Shown in pieces: positions 1 through 11,719 of a stretch of DNA of 64,000 bases. The notes beneath the pieces were generated by a model. It ran no database searches and was not told the origin of the DNA. It worked only from the letters and a program-made list of their open reading frames with translations. How positions within the stretch are numbered: position 1 is the stretch's first letter; each line of letters begins with the position of its first letter. The translations under genes and the position numbers were made by a program. This DNA comes from Humulus lupulus (taxonomy: Eukaryota; Streptophyta; Magnoliopsida; Rosales; Cannabaceae): NCBI RefSeq assembly GCF_963169125.1, contig NC_084795.1, forward strand, positions 263,309,042-263,373,041, given 5' to 3'.

Positions 1-37
1 TCTTAATAGATATTACTCATTTTTCTATCTGTAATAG

Positions 38-42
38 ATTAT
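38..42. repeat. Target-site duplication ATTAT, left copy (right copy 27270-27274)
   Basis: ATTAT directly precedes the first base of the 5' LTR and is repeated exactly after the last base of the 3' LTR. This fixes both ends of the Athila-like element. Confidence 0.9.
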
Positions 43-1416
43 TGATTAGTGTGTAAATTTGAGAATTTTAAGGAGCTATTTGTGTACATAAATTAGAATT
101 GAGTGATATATTTTCATCATTTTAATTGCAAAATAATTTTAGATTGAAAATATTAATTTAATATGACTTTGTGTGTAAAATTCAGATTGGGAGCAAGAAA
201 ATGGTAAAAATAATAGGATTCCAGGCCCAACCAAAGCCCAAACGGCCCAAACCCATTGAAGCCCTCAGAGTGCAACACCTGGCAATCGCTGCCACACCTG
301 ACAGCAGCCTGACGTAGCTGTCCCAGTGCCTGCCTGCTTGACACGCGTCCCACCACCAGCGCTTGACGCAACTGAGCTGCCAGATGCAGTCGAGCCACCT
401 AACACGCCAGCCACTCCTGATGTCGCCTGCCATTCCGCCTGCCACGTCTTGACCATGTTCCCCACTCACCTGCAGCTGCTACCCCTTGCCTGTCGAGCCA
501 ACTAGTGTGTGACACGTGGCCAATGTGTTCCCTTTACTGCTGCAACTTGTCTCCCACTAGTCTCATTTTCCATCATTTTTTGTAGCCATTTTTCCCATTC
601 TTTTGTACACGATTTTACACATTTTGATTTTCATTTCCACTATAAATAGAGAGCCAAATGTAAAAAAAAATCATCAGATTGTGGAAACAAAAGTAGATAG
701 TAGAGTTAGAGAGAAATACACTTATTTTCTATTTTTTGTTTCTTTCATTTCTCTAATACTTTTTGAGTGGAAACAATTACTATTTAAGGCTAAATTCTTT
801 TGTGGAAAGGCTAGAGTGAAGTTCATGTTTCACATGATATTTTTTTAATATATTGATTGTTTTTGTTCTTCATTTCTATATATTTTTTACAATTAAATTT
901 ATTTTCTTCTAGTTTTTATTCTAAGTTTATTTGTGTCTTTTACATAAGTCTAGTCATGTTGTTCTTATATAATTTAGGCTCTTTATTTAATTTAGGATAT
1001 TTGTTATATTATATGCTTTTTACTGTATTATGCCATCGGTATTTTGTCGCTCTAACATATATAATATGGTAGGTTTTTAAAATTAGAAGTTAGTATAATT
1101 TTATTAAGAACATATTTTAAGGTGAGCTTTATTATATCTATTTTCCAACTATAATTAATGGTGTAGAATTATAGTTGAGTAGAATCAATTTTATTAAAAT
1201 ATATATGTTTGCATGAATGAAACTTATGTCTTCCATATTTTCTTTCTGATTCTAATTCTTTAATTTGTTTATTTAGTGTTTAAAAATGATTATTTTTCAA
1301 AGTTACATTATTTCTAATTTACTAATTTTTCTTTTGTATTTGTATTTTACCTTTTTGTGGATACGGCATAGCCTGATTACTACTGCGACCACTTAGGAGT
1401 TTATTGGGCAATATCA
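43..1416 (+). repeat. 5' LTR of the Athila-like element
   Basis: Uninterrupted 1374-bp LTR, alignable by eye to 23629-27269 once the two insertions there are removed. It holds a TATA box (TATAAATA, 641-648) and a T-rich downstream part. Short reading frames here are not coding. Orientation is plus, as shown by the primer site immediately downstream. Confidence 0.92.
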
Positions 1417-1421
1417 ATTTT

Positions 1422-1439
1422 TGGCGCCGTTTCCAGGGA
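1422..1439 (+). promoter_or_regulatory. Primer-binding site, tRNA-Asp type
   Basis: TGGCGCCGTTTCCAGGGA starts five bases after the 5' LTR. Athila elements typically use the complement of the 3' end of tRNA-Asp (TGGCGCCGTTGCCGGGGA). Two bases differ here, consistent with decay. Confidence 0.85.
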
Positions 1440-1756
1440 GGTAATTTTACAATTAAAGGTTTGCATAGTGAATTAATTTTTATTTTAGAAAAAAATGTAT
1501 AATTTTTTTTAGTTCTCTTTTAATCTTTTTTCTCTCTAATTTTCATTTTTAGTTTCTTTTTATTTATTCATTTTTGTCATTATTTTATTTATTTATTTTC
1601 TCTTACTTTTAGGTTTAGAATTTTATATTCTAGATTTAGGCTTTTTTCGAAGAAAAAAAACACAAAAATGTGAATCATAAAATTTTAAAGCATAAAAAAT
1701 AAAGTATTGAGAACATTTGTGTAATTTTGGAAATTAGTAAAAAAAAAACTTGTTCT
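1440..1756 (+). other. Untranslated leader of the Athila-like element, first part
   Basis: AT-rich sequence between the primer site and the first nested insertion. It resumes at 9574 after that insertion and runs to about 9825. No reading frame of note. Confidence 0.7.
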
Positions 1757-2038
1757 TGTAACGCCCTAACTCCAGGGACCGTTACGGTGTACATTTTGAA
1801 TAATGCTTAACTTGCTAACCGAGTTATTTGGCCATAATTGTGTAACTAAGTATGATTAATAGTTTAGGGTTAAAAATTTTGGTTAAGATATAACGTTTCA
1901 CTAAAATGTTTTTTTTTTTTTTGAACAAAAGGAAAACTTCATTCAAAAACTAAGCAAGATACAAAACAAAGCAAGAAACAACTGCTACAAACAGCCACAC
2001 CACAGCCTGCAACAACAGCAGCTGCACTCAAAACACCA

Positions 2039-5000
2039 CTACCAACCCTTTACAACATTGAGAATATAATTGTCCCTTTTACTAGGCAGAAGGAAACTCA
2101 GACCCAAAACTCTATATTTGACAATCTTCCTAATTTCTAAGCTAAGACTACTAGCTGAAAAACAAACAAAGTCAAAAATACACTTGTTTCGATTTTTCCA
2201 AATAAAGTACAAAGTAGCAGCAAAAACAGCATTAATAACTTGGTTCTGCAGAGAATTGATCGCTGTCATACACCAATCCTGAAGCTCCAAATAGGACTTC
2301 GGCCACTGAAACATACCCAGCCAGCAACTAACTTCCCCAAATAATTTCCTAGAGAAGATGCATTCCATTAACAAGTGGCTGTGAGATTCATTTGCTGAAG
2401 CACAAACAGGACAGATAGTAGATTGGATGGGCAAAATGCGACTCAGCTGATCTCTGGTAAGCAGATGGCTGTTCAGAATTTGCCAATAAATGAATCTATG
2501 CTTGGGCACAATCAGCTTATTCCACACAGTTCCAGCATAAGAAACTTTCTGGGCAGAAACAAGAGAAGAGTAGAAAATTTTGGCACGAAAATTACCTCCC
2601 TTTTCAGCTTGCTTCAACGTAGTAGTATCAATTATCTGACTAAGCCTCAGTAGTTTCTTAAAGTACCAGCTCATGTCATGTTTAATAGGGACAGTCCAAA
2701 TAGAATGATCCTTAAGATAGACAGAGTTAATCCACCTAACCCAAAGGCAGTCCTGTTTATTAGAGATCGCCCATAAACACTTCGCCATCAAAGCCATATT
2801 CCATTTCTTACCTTCTCGAAAACCAATTCCACCCAACTTCTTAGGAAGACAAACTTTCTCCCAAGAGGGGATATGAAGTTTGCTCCTGTTATCATTGACA
2901 CCCCAGAGGAAGTCACGACAACTTTTGTCTATGGCTGCTGTGATCTTATAAGGCAGAATGAATAAGCTCATCCAAAAATTTCTGATACCAAGCAAAACTG
3001 AGTGAATTAGTTGAGCACGCCCAGCAAAAGACAGATTCCTACTCGCCCAACAATTGAGATTTTTATTCAGCTTATCCAAAATCACCCCACAATCTGACGC
3101 TTTCCATTTAGTAGGACGAAGTTGAACTCCCAAGTATTTCAAAGGAAAAGAACCTTCCTCTATTTGCATCAACTCAAGAATCTTCTTTTTATTGTCTTCT
3201 TTAACTCCTCCAAAGTATATATGAGATTTGGATTTGTTCGCTGAAAGACCTGTAGAAGAACAGAATTCCTTGAAAGCTTCTTGAATATGAGTCACTGAAC
3301 TGAGATTGCCCTTACAGAATAATATCAAGTCATCTGCAAAACACAGGTTAGTCAACCCAAGCTGCTTACACAAAGGGTGAAAACCAAACCCTTTTTTTAC
3401 CAGAACTATGAGCCAATAATCTGGTAAGATACTCCGTTATCAAAACAAACAAAAGGGGAGATATGGGGTCTCCTTGACGAAGGCCTTTTTCCCCTTTGAA
3501 AGAACCCTGAATCCTTCCATTCATGAGGAGATAATATCTCGTTCCTTTTAAACACACCAGAATCCAGTCTATAAATCTAGAAGGAAAACTAAGATGCTTA
3601 AGCAGCTCCTCCACAAATCACCAGTCAACAGTATCATATGCTTTACTAAGGTCAATCTTCATTATACACCTAGTTGAAATATGCTTCCTAGTATAACCTT
3701 TGAGGAGATCCTGGAAGATCAAAATATTATGCGCAAGAGTTCTATTCTTTATGAAGGCTCCTTGGTTGCTATGAACAAGGAGAGGAAGCACTTCTGAAAG
3801 CCTAGAGCAGAGCATCTTCGAGATACACTTATAAAGTGTATTACAGCAGGCAATTGGTCTGTAATCACTGGCTGATTTCGGGTCAGTCACCTTAGGAACA
3901 AGAGAGATCACTGTATCATTCAACGATTGAGGCAAAGCACCATCCTGGAAAAAAGCTAACACAGACCGAGTTATATCTTCTCCAATGTACTCCCATAATC
4001 CCTTGTAAAAACCTGAACCAAATCCATCTAACCCAGGGCTTTTAGAAGAATGGATGCTGAAAAGTGCTTTCTTGACATCATTCTTACTAAAAGGCCGAAT
4101 TAACCTGACTTGCTGCTCCAATGACAGCCTTCTACCCTGGTTCAAACAAGTAAAATCAATACCCTCAGTGGCCGAACTACTACTCCCCATAAACTTCCTG
4201 AAATGATTGAGAAAATGCTCCACTACTGTCGAATAATCATCCTCAATTTTATCACCAACACAGAAAGAAGTAATCCTATTTTCCAACCTTCTTTTCCTCA
4301 TAATAGCATGGAAGTACCTAGAATTTTCATCACTGAAATTGACCCACTTAATTTTACTTTGCTGCTTAAGAAAACTGGAGTACCTGTTCAGCATTACAGA
4401 AAAATTCTCCTGCTTCTGAGAAACAGCAAGCTGAAGCAAAATGTCAGAGGGGTTAAAATCCAAAGCTTCCTGAGCTATATTAAAATCCTCCTTAGCCAAC
4501 TTGTAATCCAAGGCAACATCTCTCACCACTTCCCTACTAAATCTTTTTAAAACATGTTTGACCCGAAACAGCTTCTGCACAATCTTAGATAAACCACCTC
4601 CCGAATCTAAAGAAGAATACCAGCTGTTCAGAATTGTCTCCTTGTAGCTTCTATAGGACATCCAGTGATTACAATATCTAAAGGGTTTGAACCCCACCTT
4701 ATTCAACTCCTGGCTTTTAATCACACAGTAGCTATGATCTGAAATATAGTCCCATTTGAAGCAAGCTTCAGATTTAGGGAAATTGTCCAGCCAATAGTCA
4801 TTGATAAAAACTCGATCTAGCTTAGAATAAATTCGGTCTCCAACTTCATGTTTATTAGACCAGGTAAAGTGCGCCCCAGAGCACTTGAATTCATCCACTT
4901 GGCCTAAAGCCAACCAGTTTTGAGCATCAGAGAGATCTTTAGCTACAATTTGTCTCCCACCATTCCTATCATGGAAACTAAACATAGCATTAAAGTCCCC

Positions 5001-5414
5001 AAAAATAATCCAAGGGTGTTTCAAATGACCAATACTAGCCAACTTATCCCATAGATGTTTCCTTTCCCCCATAGAATTACTTCCATAGACTACAGTGGCA
5101 TAGAATACCACCTGCTGGCCACAAACTTTAACCCTGCAATGGACTAATTGAGAGTCCTCAAGTAAAATTTCAACCTTCACAAACTTAGCTTGCCAAATAA
5201 CCAAAATCCTACCAGCTGTGATAGAACTAGAAAAATAGTCCCAGTTATGAAAGTTATTCACAAAAACCTCCTGAAGCTTCTCATTTTTTACCTTGGTCTC
5301 AAAAGGAGCTCCAAAACCAACTTTATTCTCTTTACAAACATCAAGAATAGCTTTCTGCTTTTCTTTTTTATTCATCCCCCTCACATTCCACCCTATCATA
5401 TTACAAACCTCCAT
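2039..5414 (-). pseudogene. LINE ORF2: apurinic-type endonuclease plus reverse transcriptase, one stop and one frameshift
   Basis: ATG at 5412-5414 overlaps the ORF1 stop by one base. The product begins MEVCNMIGWNVRGMNKKEK, the endonuclease N-terminus; further endonuclease blocks are FETKVK, IIFGDFNA, a KLDRVFIND block and SDHSYCV. RT blocks follow: KSPGLDG, a KVTDPKSASDYRPI block, QGAFIKNRT, MKIDLSKAYDTVDW, LRQGDPISPLLF and FADDLILF, so the catalytic FADD is intact. A zinc-finger-like zf-RVT tail (CPVCASANESHSHLLMEC) is near 2400. A TGA at 3615-3617 follows VDW, and a one-base shift lies near 3390 in a run of T. The reading resumes as CKQLGLTNLCFADD and ends at 2039. By family knowledge the intact protein nicks target DNA and primes reverse transcription there. 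Confidence 0.9.
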
Positions 5415-6796
5415 CAAGTAGTTGGGTTAGAATTAGTGACCACTTGTCCACCCCCGGACTCAAGTAAAACCGCATAGCCATTTCTTTCATTAGTCTTAAA
5501 TGGAGCTGCTACTACCTTGTTAGGAGTTGTTACTGTCTTGTTAGGAGCAGCCCTTGCCCGTGACCCTCTCCTTTTGGGAGTAATCCAATTGCCAGCACTG
5601 TCAACTCTGTCTGTTCCAACTAGCTGAGATGATATGTGAATACCCTGATCAGTTCTCTCCATTGACTCATAGTCCTTAGATATGCTTTTACCCCGCTCTT
5701 CTGCATCAATAATAGTAGAAGTTTGCACTATGTTTTCTGGTATGGAAACCTCAGATTGATGCTCGTGAACTGTCTCAGAACCATTAATTTCCTGATCTGA
5801 CTTCTCTCCTTTCTCAACAGAGATTTTCTTTCGCCAAACCACTCCTTTTTCCTTGTTACAATTGGCCACTATATGCCCTAACTGAGTACAAGCTGTACAT
5901 TTAGAAGGGAGCCATTCATACTCAACCGATTGTTCCACTAACTGCCCCCGTTCATTGATCAAAGCAATACTGTTAGGAGGGTGATCCGAAATCTCCATAT
6001 CCACCAAAACCCGAGCATATTTCACCATCTCTCTACTCTGGGTCACCTTGTCCACCATAATTGGTTTGCCAATTGTACTCACTAGAGCACTAAGACTATT
6101 TTTTCCCCAATATTGCAAACCCAGACCATTCATTCGAATCCACACCGGGACAGACTTCACCATTCTCACAGAATCCATGTCTGGTGTCCAAGGACGAAGG
6201 ACAACAGGCTTCTTGTCGAAGTGTATGACTCCCGTTTCTAGAATTAGGTCCCGAGTAACTTCATCCCTGAAATTTACCAATGTGAAACCAGAGTGCATTC
6301 TTACTATCTTATCAACCCCTAGTTTCCCCCATACTCTTTTGACAAAACCTTCGAAAACTCTGAAGGGTGGGTTGGCACCAAGCACAATACATACTATAGC
6401 ATTTTTCCAAAACGAGGCTTCAATCTCCACCTCCTCCAAGTCCAGACGAGCAACAATTTATTCACCAACTTTCAAAGGTTCAGTATAAACCAGACGGGTA
6501 GAAGGGGTGAGAACTTGATTTGTTTTGAACTTACTCCAAATTTCCTTCGCAGAGTTCTGAAAATCGACTTCCTCGACCTCTTCAGCCCAGTTCCCTGCTT
6601 TGGGCGAAGAGCGATTCATATTCCCAGCATATATCTCCTCAGTTCCACGATCCATCTCGAAATCAGCACAAGGTTCATGAAACTCTTCAGCAGTAGTCAA
6701 CTCAGGCTCCACTTCTTGGATCGAAGGGAGGACTTCCACCGTCGTCTCATTGGAAACCGCCACTGGCTTCAATATTACTTTCTTCTTCCGACCCAT
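5414..6796 (-). pseudogene. LINE ORF1: DUF4283-like RNA-binding protein with zinc knuckle, one internal stop
   Basis: The frame starts at ATG 6796 (MGRKKK) and runs to TGA 5414-5416, about 460 codons, with one in-frame TAA at 6455-6457 shortly after KVGE. Downstream of the stop comes the plant LINE ORF1 module: a DUF4283-like stretch (FWKNAIVCIVLG onward, RVFEGFVKRVWG) and then a zinc knuckle (CTACTQLGHIVANC). The C-terminal third is low-complexity and ends in NPTT. By family knowledge the product coats the LINE RNA. Its stop overlaps the ORF2 start in a TGATG arrangement. Apart from the single stop it looks well preserved. Confidence 0.85.
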
Positions 6797-7299
6797 GGGA
6801 AAAGAGAGAGGAATATCACATGCCTAAGTTCCAATCCGTTTCACTAAAATGTTTATTGTATGCATTGGGATCCCAAAAATATAATTTAAAGGTTAATTAC
6901 AAGAAAATATTTACAACCAGCCGATCTAAGCGGCAAAATAGGGTTTAACCCTAGTTCCTCTTTCAACCCTCGGCTGTTGTGCTCGAGCAGCCGCATATGT
7001 ACACATCGTCACCTAAGCTCTCCAACTCAAGAATGGTCCAGCTTTCTTTTGCCTTTACCTGCACCACAGAGAACGCTTGAGCCGAAACCCAACAAGAAAA
7101 CTCAATATGCTCATCAACAGTAATAACATGTCACAAAATCATATCTGGCATGCCTAGCAATTATAGCCTTATTCAAGCATGCAATTAAGTTCAAATAATG
7201 CTGGGAATCTAGGATGAGGAATACTTCTCTTCTGAATGGATAGCTTTCAAGTCAATCCTAATCAGATGAGTGATTTAACACTTTCTGGTTCTGTTAACC

Positions 7300-7660
7300 A
7301 TAATGAGTGACTGACAAGCAAGTCACCACAGGGCTTAGCACCCACAGCCATGCAAATGATGATCATTATGATCATACAGAGCTTATAGCCTTGAACAGAT
7401 GAGTGAATGTCACTTTGAGCAACTATTAAACCATAATGAGTGATTGACAAGCAAGTCACTACGGGGCTTGGCACCCATAGCCATGTGACAAAGCAGTCAC
7501 CTGGGCTTTCTGGCAATGGCTCTAATCAGATGAGAGGCTGACAAACAAGTCACTACGGGGCTTGGCACCCACAGTCATGTGACGAAGTAGTCACCTGGGC
7601 TCAGCACCCATAGCCATGTGACTAAACAGTCACTGGGGCTCTCTGGCCCTGGCTCTAAGT
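7300..7660. repeat. GTCAC/GTGAC tandem repeat block in a group A LTR
   Basis: Imperfect copies of a unit reading roughly GACAAGCAAGTCAC...GGGCTTGGCACCCA...CCATGTGAC occur at about 7311, 7447 and 7536, with half-units between. GTCAC and GTGAC alternate, giving many short inverted pairs. Related but fewer units occur in the copies at 12940-13010 and 62580-62780. Confidence 0.8.
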
Positions 7661-7804
7661 AACTAGCCTTTGGCTAGACAAGCGCTTATAATTTTTATCA
7701 AACTTGAGGTCGGTCCGGCATTAATGCTCATTTGAGTCATTCAATGCAGATGTCGATTGGATCTAATCTTTATCGACTTGCGTTAAACACGCTAAGTCTG
7801 TTCT

Positions 7805-7919
7805 TGACTTTTTAGTCAATACCAGGTGACCGGTGCTCAGTATTACTGCCGAACTTGACAAGTAGGTCATAGCTTCACAGTTAATACTAACACCATTGCC
7901 AACTCTGACTAGTTAGTTA
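7805..7919. repeat. TGACT-N4-AGTCA palindromes at 50/51-bp steps (copy 1)
   Basis: TGACTTTTTAGTCA at 7805-7818, TGACAAGTAGGTCA at 7856-7869 and TGACTAGTTAGTTA at 7906-7919: starts 51 and 50 bp apart. A better-preserved five-copy array is at 37279-37494. Confidence 0.75.
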
Positions 7920-9825
7920 GTGCCACGCACAAGTAAGCAATGCTACCAGGCATATATCATATGTCAAATATCCAAATGTAGGGCATTCAGCATGCTTACT
8001 TAACAATTGCTAACATAATTGTGATCATGCACAAACACAGAGACTCAAGCTCTGATCAATCTCATATTCAATATTCATGGCATGCCCTAATCACATGTTT
8101 CTCGTGCATACATGCATCACATTTGAACACTCGACATGCCTCAATAATAACCATGCATGTCACATATGGGGTGCATTTTTCTTACCTCTGATTCGAGCGA
8201 GAAATAATAATTGAACGGCCTTTGAGAACGATCAATCATTTGATCCCTTAGCGGTCACCTAGTCATAACCAAATATGAGATTCCATCAATAAAATCAATA
8301 ATAAAGGTTCCCGGACCAAGACCTAGCCTCCGGGACATCAAATCCCATGAAACCGGGTAATAGGAACGATCCTGAGGCCTAAGGTTTGAGTCCCCAAGCC
8401 AAAAACTCAATTTTGGCCAAAAATGATCTTAAGGGCCGTGGCCCTACATTCACCATGCCGTGGCCCACCTCCCAAACAGAGGCGTCAGCCTCAAGCTCCT
8501 GCACCCTATGTCGCGGCATTGCCTCCCAAGTGCCGCGACATTGCCTGGCCATCAGCCAACAACCCCTATTTTCTCCCATCAAAACCTCATTTTTCCCTCT
8601 TTTAATCCTTCCAAAACTTACTCAAACATCTCCAAATCCAAACCAAGCATTCCCACAACACAATCAACATTCCCACAACAAAACCCAAGCTTTGAACCAC
8701 CAAAAACCACACCAATTACTCAATTCTATAATAAAATGTTCTATCTCAAATCTAACTTCAAAACAGAGTAAAAACCAGAAATTTCATGGCTGAATCTTAC
8801 CTCAAGCTCAAAATTAAACCCTCTTCAATGGATGAACACAAGCCTAGAACCTCAAGCCTTGATTCCCACACTTGAATCCTCAAACTTAGCTTCAAAATTC
8901 CAAAGGGAAGAAAGAGGAATAGATGATCGAGAAGAGAGAGAGAGAGAGGATGATGATGATGATGATGCTCTGTTTCTAAGGTTACCTTCAGCTGAGGGAA
9001 AAGGTGACTAAGTCACTGATTTTGGTCCAAAATGACCATTATGCCCCTAGGGTCAAAACACTCTCCCAAAACCCATTAAGGGCAAAATAGTATGTTCACC
9101 ACTTATCCCGCTAATCATAATTAACGTCCTCCAATTCCCATTATTCCCAATATTCTCAAATACTAATAAATCACATCCCATTACCCTTTAATTCCCGGTA
9201 ATGTTCTAATCACCAAATTACCCCGAGACTCACCCCGAGCCCCGAAACTAACCCCGTTATGACTAGACCGATAACTTGCATTCAAATATCGTCTCATGCC
9301 GAATGGCTCAAACAAATCCACATATAATGTGGTATTATTCATAATTCACCCACATGCATGAAAATGCACAATTATGCCATAAATGGGCCAAATTACCAAA
9401 ATGCCCTTATAATTAAAAATGGACCAATATGCATGCATTTATCATCATATCATAATATAATTCACATAAACATGCATATAATCATTTAATGACATAATAA
9501 ATCAATTATGGCCCTCCCGGCCTCCTAATCAAGGTCCTAAACCTTATTAGGAAATTTGGGGGATTACAGTTCTGTCTTAGAAAAATTAGTTATTAAATAA
9601 GGTATGTATTAGCGTTACCCTCCAATCTTTTCTAAGAACCTCAGGGAGTTCTAGAAAAGCTCTTGGGCCTAAAGTGGTACCTTGGCAGCCTTCCCAATTG
9701 GCCTGAGAACATTTTTGGTGTATACTTATTACACTATTACACATTTGCGCTTATAATACTTACAAAAAGAAAAAGAAAAAAAATCAATGCCATGAAATAA
9801 AGACGCACTAGGGAGATTCGTGAGA

Positions 9826-11396
9826 CAACAAGTAGAAGCTTTAGAAAACTCTCCTAACTCGGCGTCTTCTTCCATTCATTCACATTCACCCAATTCACCG
9901 AGACTTCCTGAACCACCCATGATGGCTCATCAAAATGAATTCCAACCAAGAATGCTACAGGATTATTTACATCCTATGCTTACAACCATACCTTAATGCA
10001 TAATGTATCCCAAAAATATGCCAAATTTTGATTTCAAACCCGACATGATTAACCTCTTACCAACCTTCCATGGGTTGGAAAAAGAGATTTCTTACGTGAA
10101 TATACGGGAATTCGAAGAGGTGGTGGCTACATTCAACAACCGAGTTGATGTCACCAACATTGTGAGATTGACATTTTTTCCTTTCTCTCCCAAAGACAAA
10201 GCAAAAAGCTGGTTGTATTCCTTAAGGTCTAGATCTATCGGAACATGGGACGAAATGACAAAAGCATTCTTCGCCAAATATTTTCTGCCTCATAAGACTA
10301 GCAGCCTTAAGAGGCAAATCTCTACCTTCATCCAGAAAGATCATGAAACTTTCCATCAGGTTTGGGAGAGGTTTAGACATTTGATAAATCAATGCCCACA
10401 TCATGGATATGAATTTGGCGTCTATTCAATTATTTCTATGATGGTCACACAACCTGACAAAGACAATTAGTAAAAATGATGTGCAATGGAGAATTCCTTC
10501 AAAAAGTTCCCAATGAAGCTTTCGAGTACCTCGACGATCTTGCTGTAAAGTCCTACACATGGAATGGACCGAGTCCTATGGACAAGCCACGATCAACCGG
10601 AATCTACCAATTGAGGGCAGAGGACAACGTCAAAAGCCAAATTGAATCATTGAGAAAATAATTCGAGGCTTTCAAAACTCAAGAAGGTAGAGGAATCCAC
10701 ATAGCTACAAAAGTAGAGACACAAGATCCATGCTTCATCTATGGAGGGACAAAACATCAATCGCAAGAGTGCCCTACTCTTGGTGAGCTAAGAGGAGGAA
10801 ATGAGGAACAATGCAATGCTTTAGGAGATTACAAAAAGCCTTATAACCCTTTCTCAAACACTTACAATCCCGGTTGGCGCAACCATCCAAATTTCAGCTG
10901 GAAGGATTTAAACCAAGCATCTAGGAGCCAATAGAGGCCTGACCAGCAACAACCGCCAAAAGCGTACACTGCTCCTCAAAATAACATGCAATTAAGTAAT
11001 TCTCTTGAGAATACCTTGAAAATTATTGCGCAAACACAAATAGCCTCAACTCAAGAGCTCAAATCTTGTATCACACAAATGGTGGAGGAAATGAAAGACA
11101 TAAAAAGACAAATGACAAAGTTAAACACTACTTTGGCAGTTCAAAAGCGTGGTAGACTTCCCGCTCAACCTCTAATCCATCAAAAAGGGCAACACATGGC
11201 ACAAACCTCTTCCTCTACAAATACAAATCTCAAAGAGGTTAATGTCATCACTACTCAAGGTGGTCAAAGTACAATTTCACCATTAACTAAGACAACGAGT
11301 ATGTCAATGCCCGCTCCAGCTCATGGTGTGCCAATAAGCATTCTAGTAAAGGTGCCCTTTCCTCAAGCTTTGAAATCTACTGGAAAATCATGGTGA
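9826..11396 (+). pseudogene. Athila gag, broken
   Basis: Seen: a gag-like reading with LPTFHGLEKEISYVNIREFE, FFPFSPKDKAKSWLYSLRSR, GTWDEMTKAFFAKYFLPH, WERFRHLINQCPHHG and MMCNGEFLQKVPNEAFEYLD, all Athila gag hallmarks. A stop precedes the stretch starting at 10003. There is a frameshift near 10450-10475 and stops at 10659-10661 and 10932-10934. The zinc-knuckle position reads CFIYGGTKHQSQECP, so the second cysteine is a tyrosine. A coiled-coil-like helix (TQELKSCITQMVEEMKDIKR) follows at about 11030. Family role: capsid protein. It cannot be made intact here. Confidence 0.88.
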
Positions 11397-11719
11397 AATC
11401 CTAGACTTTTTAACACAAGTGAAGATCAAATTGCCATTGTTGTGTGTGATCAAACAAGTGCCGACTTATGCCAAAGTTATCAAGGATTTGTCCACCGTTA
11501 AAAGAAAGGACCATGTCAAAAAAATTGCATTCTTGGTAGAACAAGATAGCACGGTAATTGACTGCAAGACACCGCCTAAGTACAAAGATCTTGGTTGTCC
11601 CACCATCTCATGTCAAATTTGGGAACAGGAATTCGATCAAGCCCTTTAGACTCCCGGGAGCAAGTGTAAATCTAATGTCATATTCAATATACTTGCAATT
11701 AGCTTTAGGAGAACTCAAG

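Larger units (their letters stand above)
1912..6836 (-). mobile_element. L1-type LINE, near full length, antisense
   Basis: Seen: a poly-T run begins at about 1911 (the poly-A tail on the minus strand), and CGTTTCACTAAAATGTTT occurs at 1894-1911 and 6837-6854, a perfect 18-bp target duplication. Two adjacent minus-strand ORFs, nucleic-acid-binding protein then endonuclease/RT, fill the body. Only about 40 bases precede the ORF1 start, so the 5' end looks essentially complete. Three lesions were found: one stop in ORF1, and one stop and one frameshift in ORF2. It lies inside the solo LTR and is therefore younger than it. Confidence 0.93.
1757..9568 (-). mobile_element. Solo LTR, large-LTR group A, interrupted by a LINE
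   Basis: Seen: begins TGTAACGCCC, ends GGGGATTACA, and is flanked by GTTCT on both sides (1752-1756 and 9569-9573), a perfect 5-bp target duplication. Without the LINE (1912-6836) it is about 2.9 kb. It has no primer site, gag or second LTR, so it is a solo LTR left by LTR-LTR recombination. Its first 80 bases resemble those of the copy at 36624. Minus orientation is inferred from the conserved core (GCCGAAACCC-AACAAGAAAA at 7081-7100), which reads in the opposite sense in the Tekay-like element. Confidence 0.88.
6855..9568 (-). other. Remainder of the group A solo LTR, with tandem GTCAC/GTGAC and palindrome arrays
   Basis: Non-coding. It holds the conserved core (about 7054-7102), a GTCAC/GTGAC repeat block (7300-7660), TGACT...AGTCA palindromes (7805, 7856, 7906), a GA/GAT microsatellite (about 8931-8967) and a CA-rich stretch (8600-8800) whose overlapping frames are compositional artefacts. 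Confidence 0.75.

Noticed and set aside
153..469. Overlapping minus-strand frames in the 5' LTR
   Set aside because: They lie in a GC-richer part of a retrotransposon LTR, overlap each other, and recur with different sequences in the 3' LTR. No domain.
8386..8793. 135-codon Pro/Gln/Asn-rich plus-strand frame
   Set aside because: Compositional artefact of a CA-rich stretch in a solo LTR; three frames are open at once and there is no conservation with sister LTRs.
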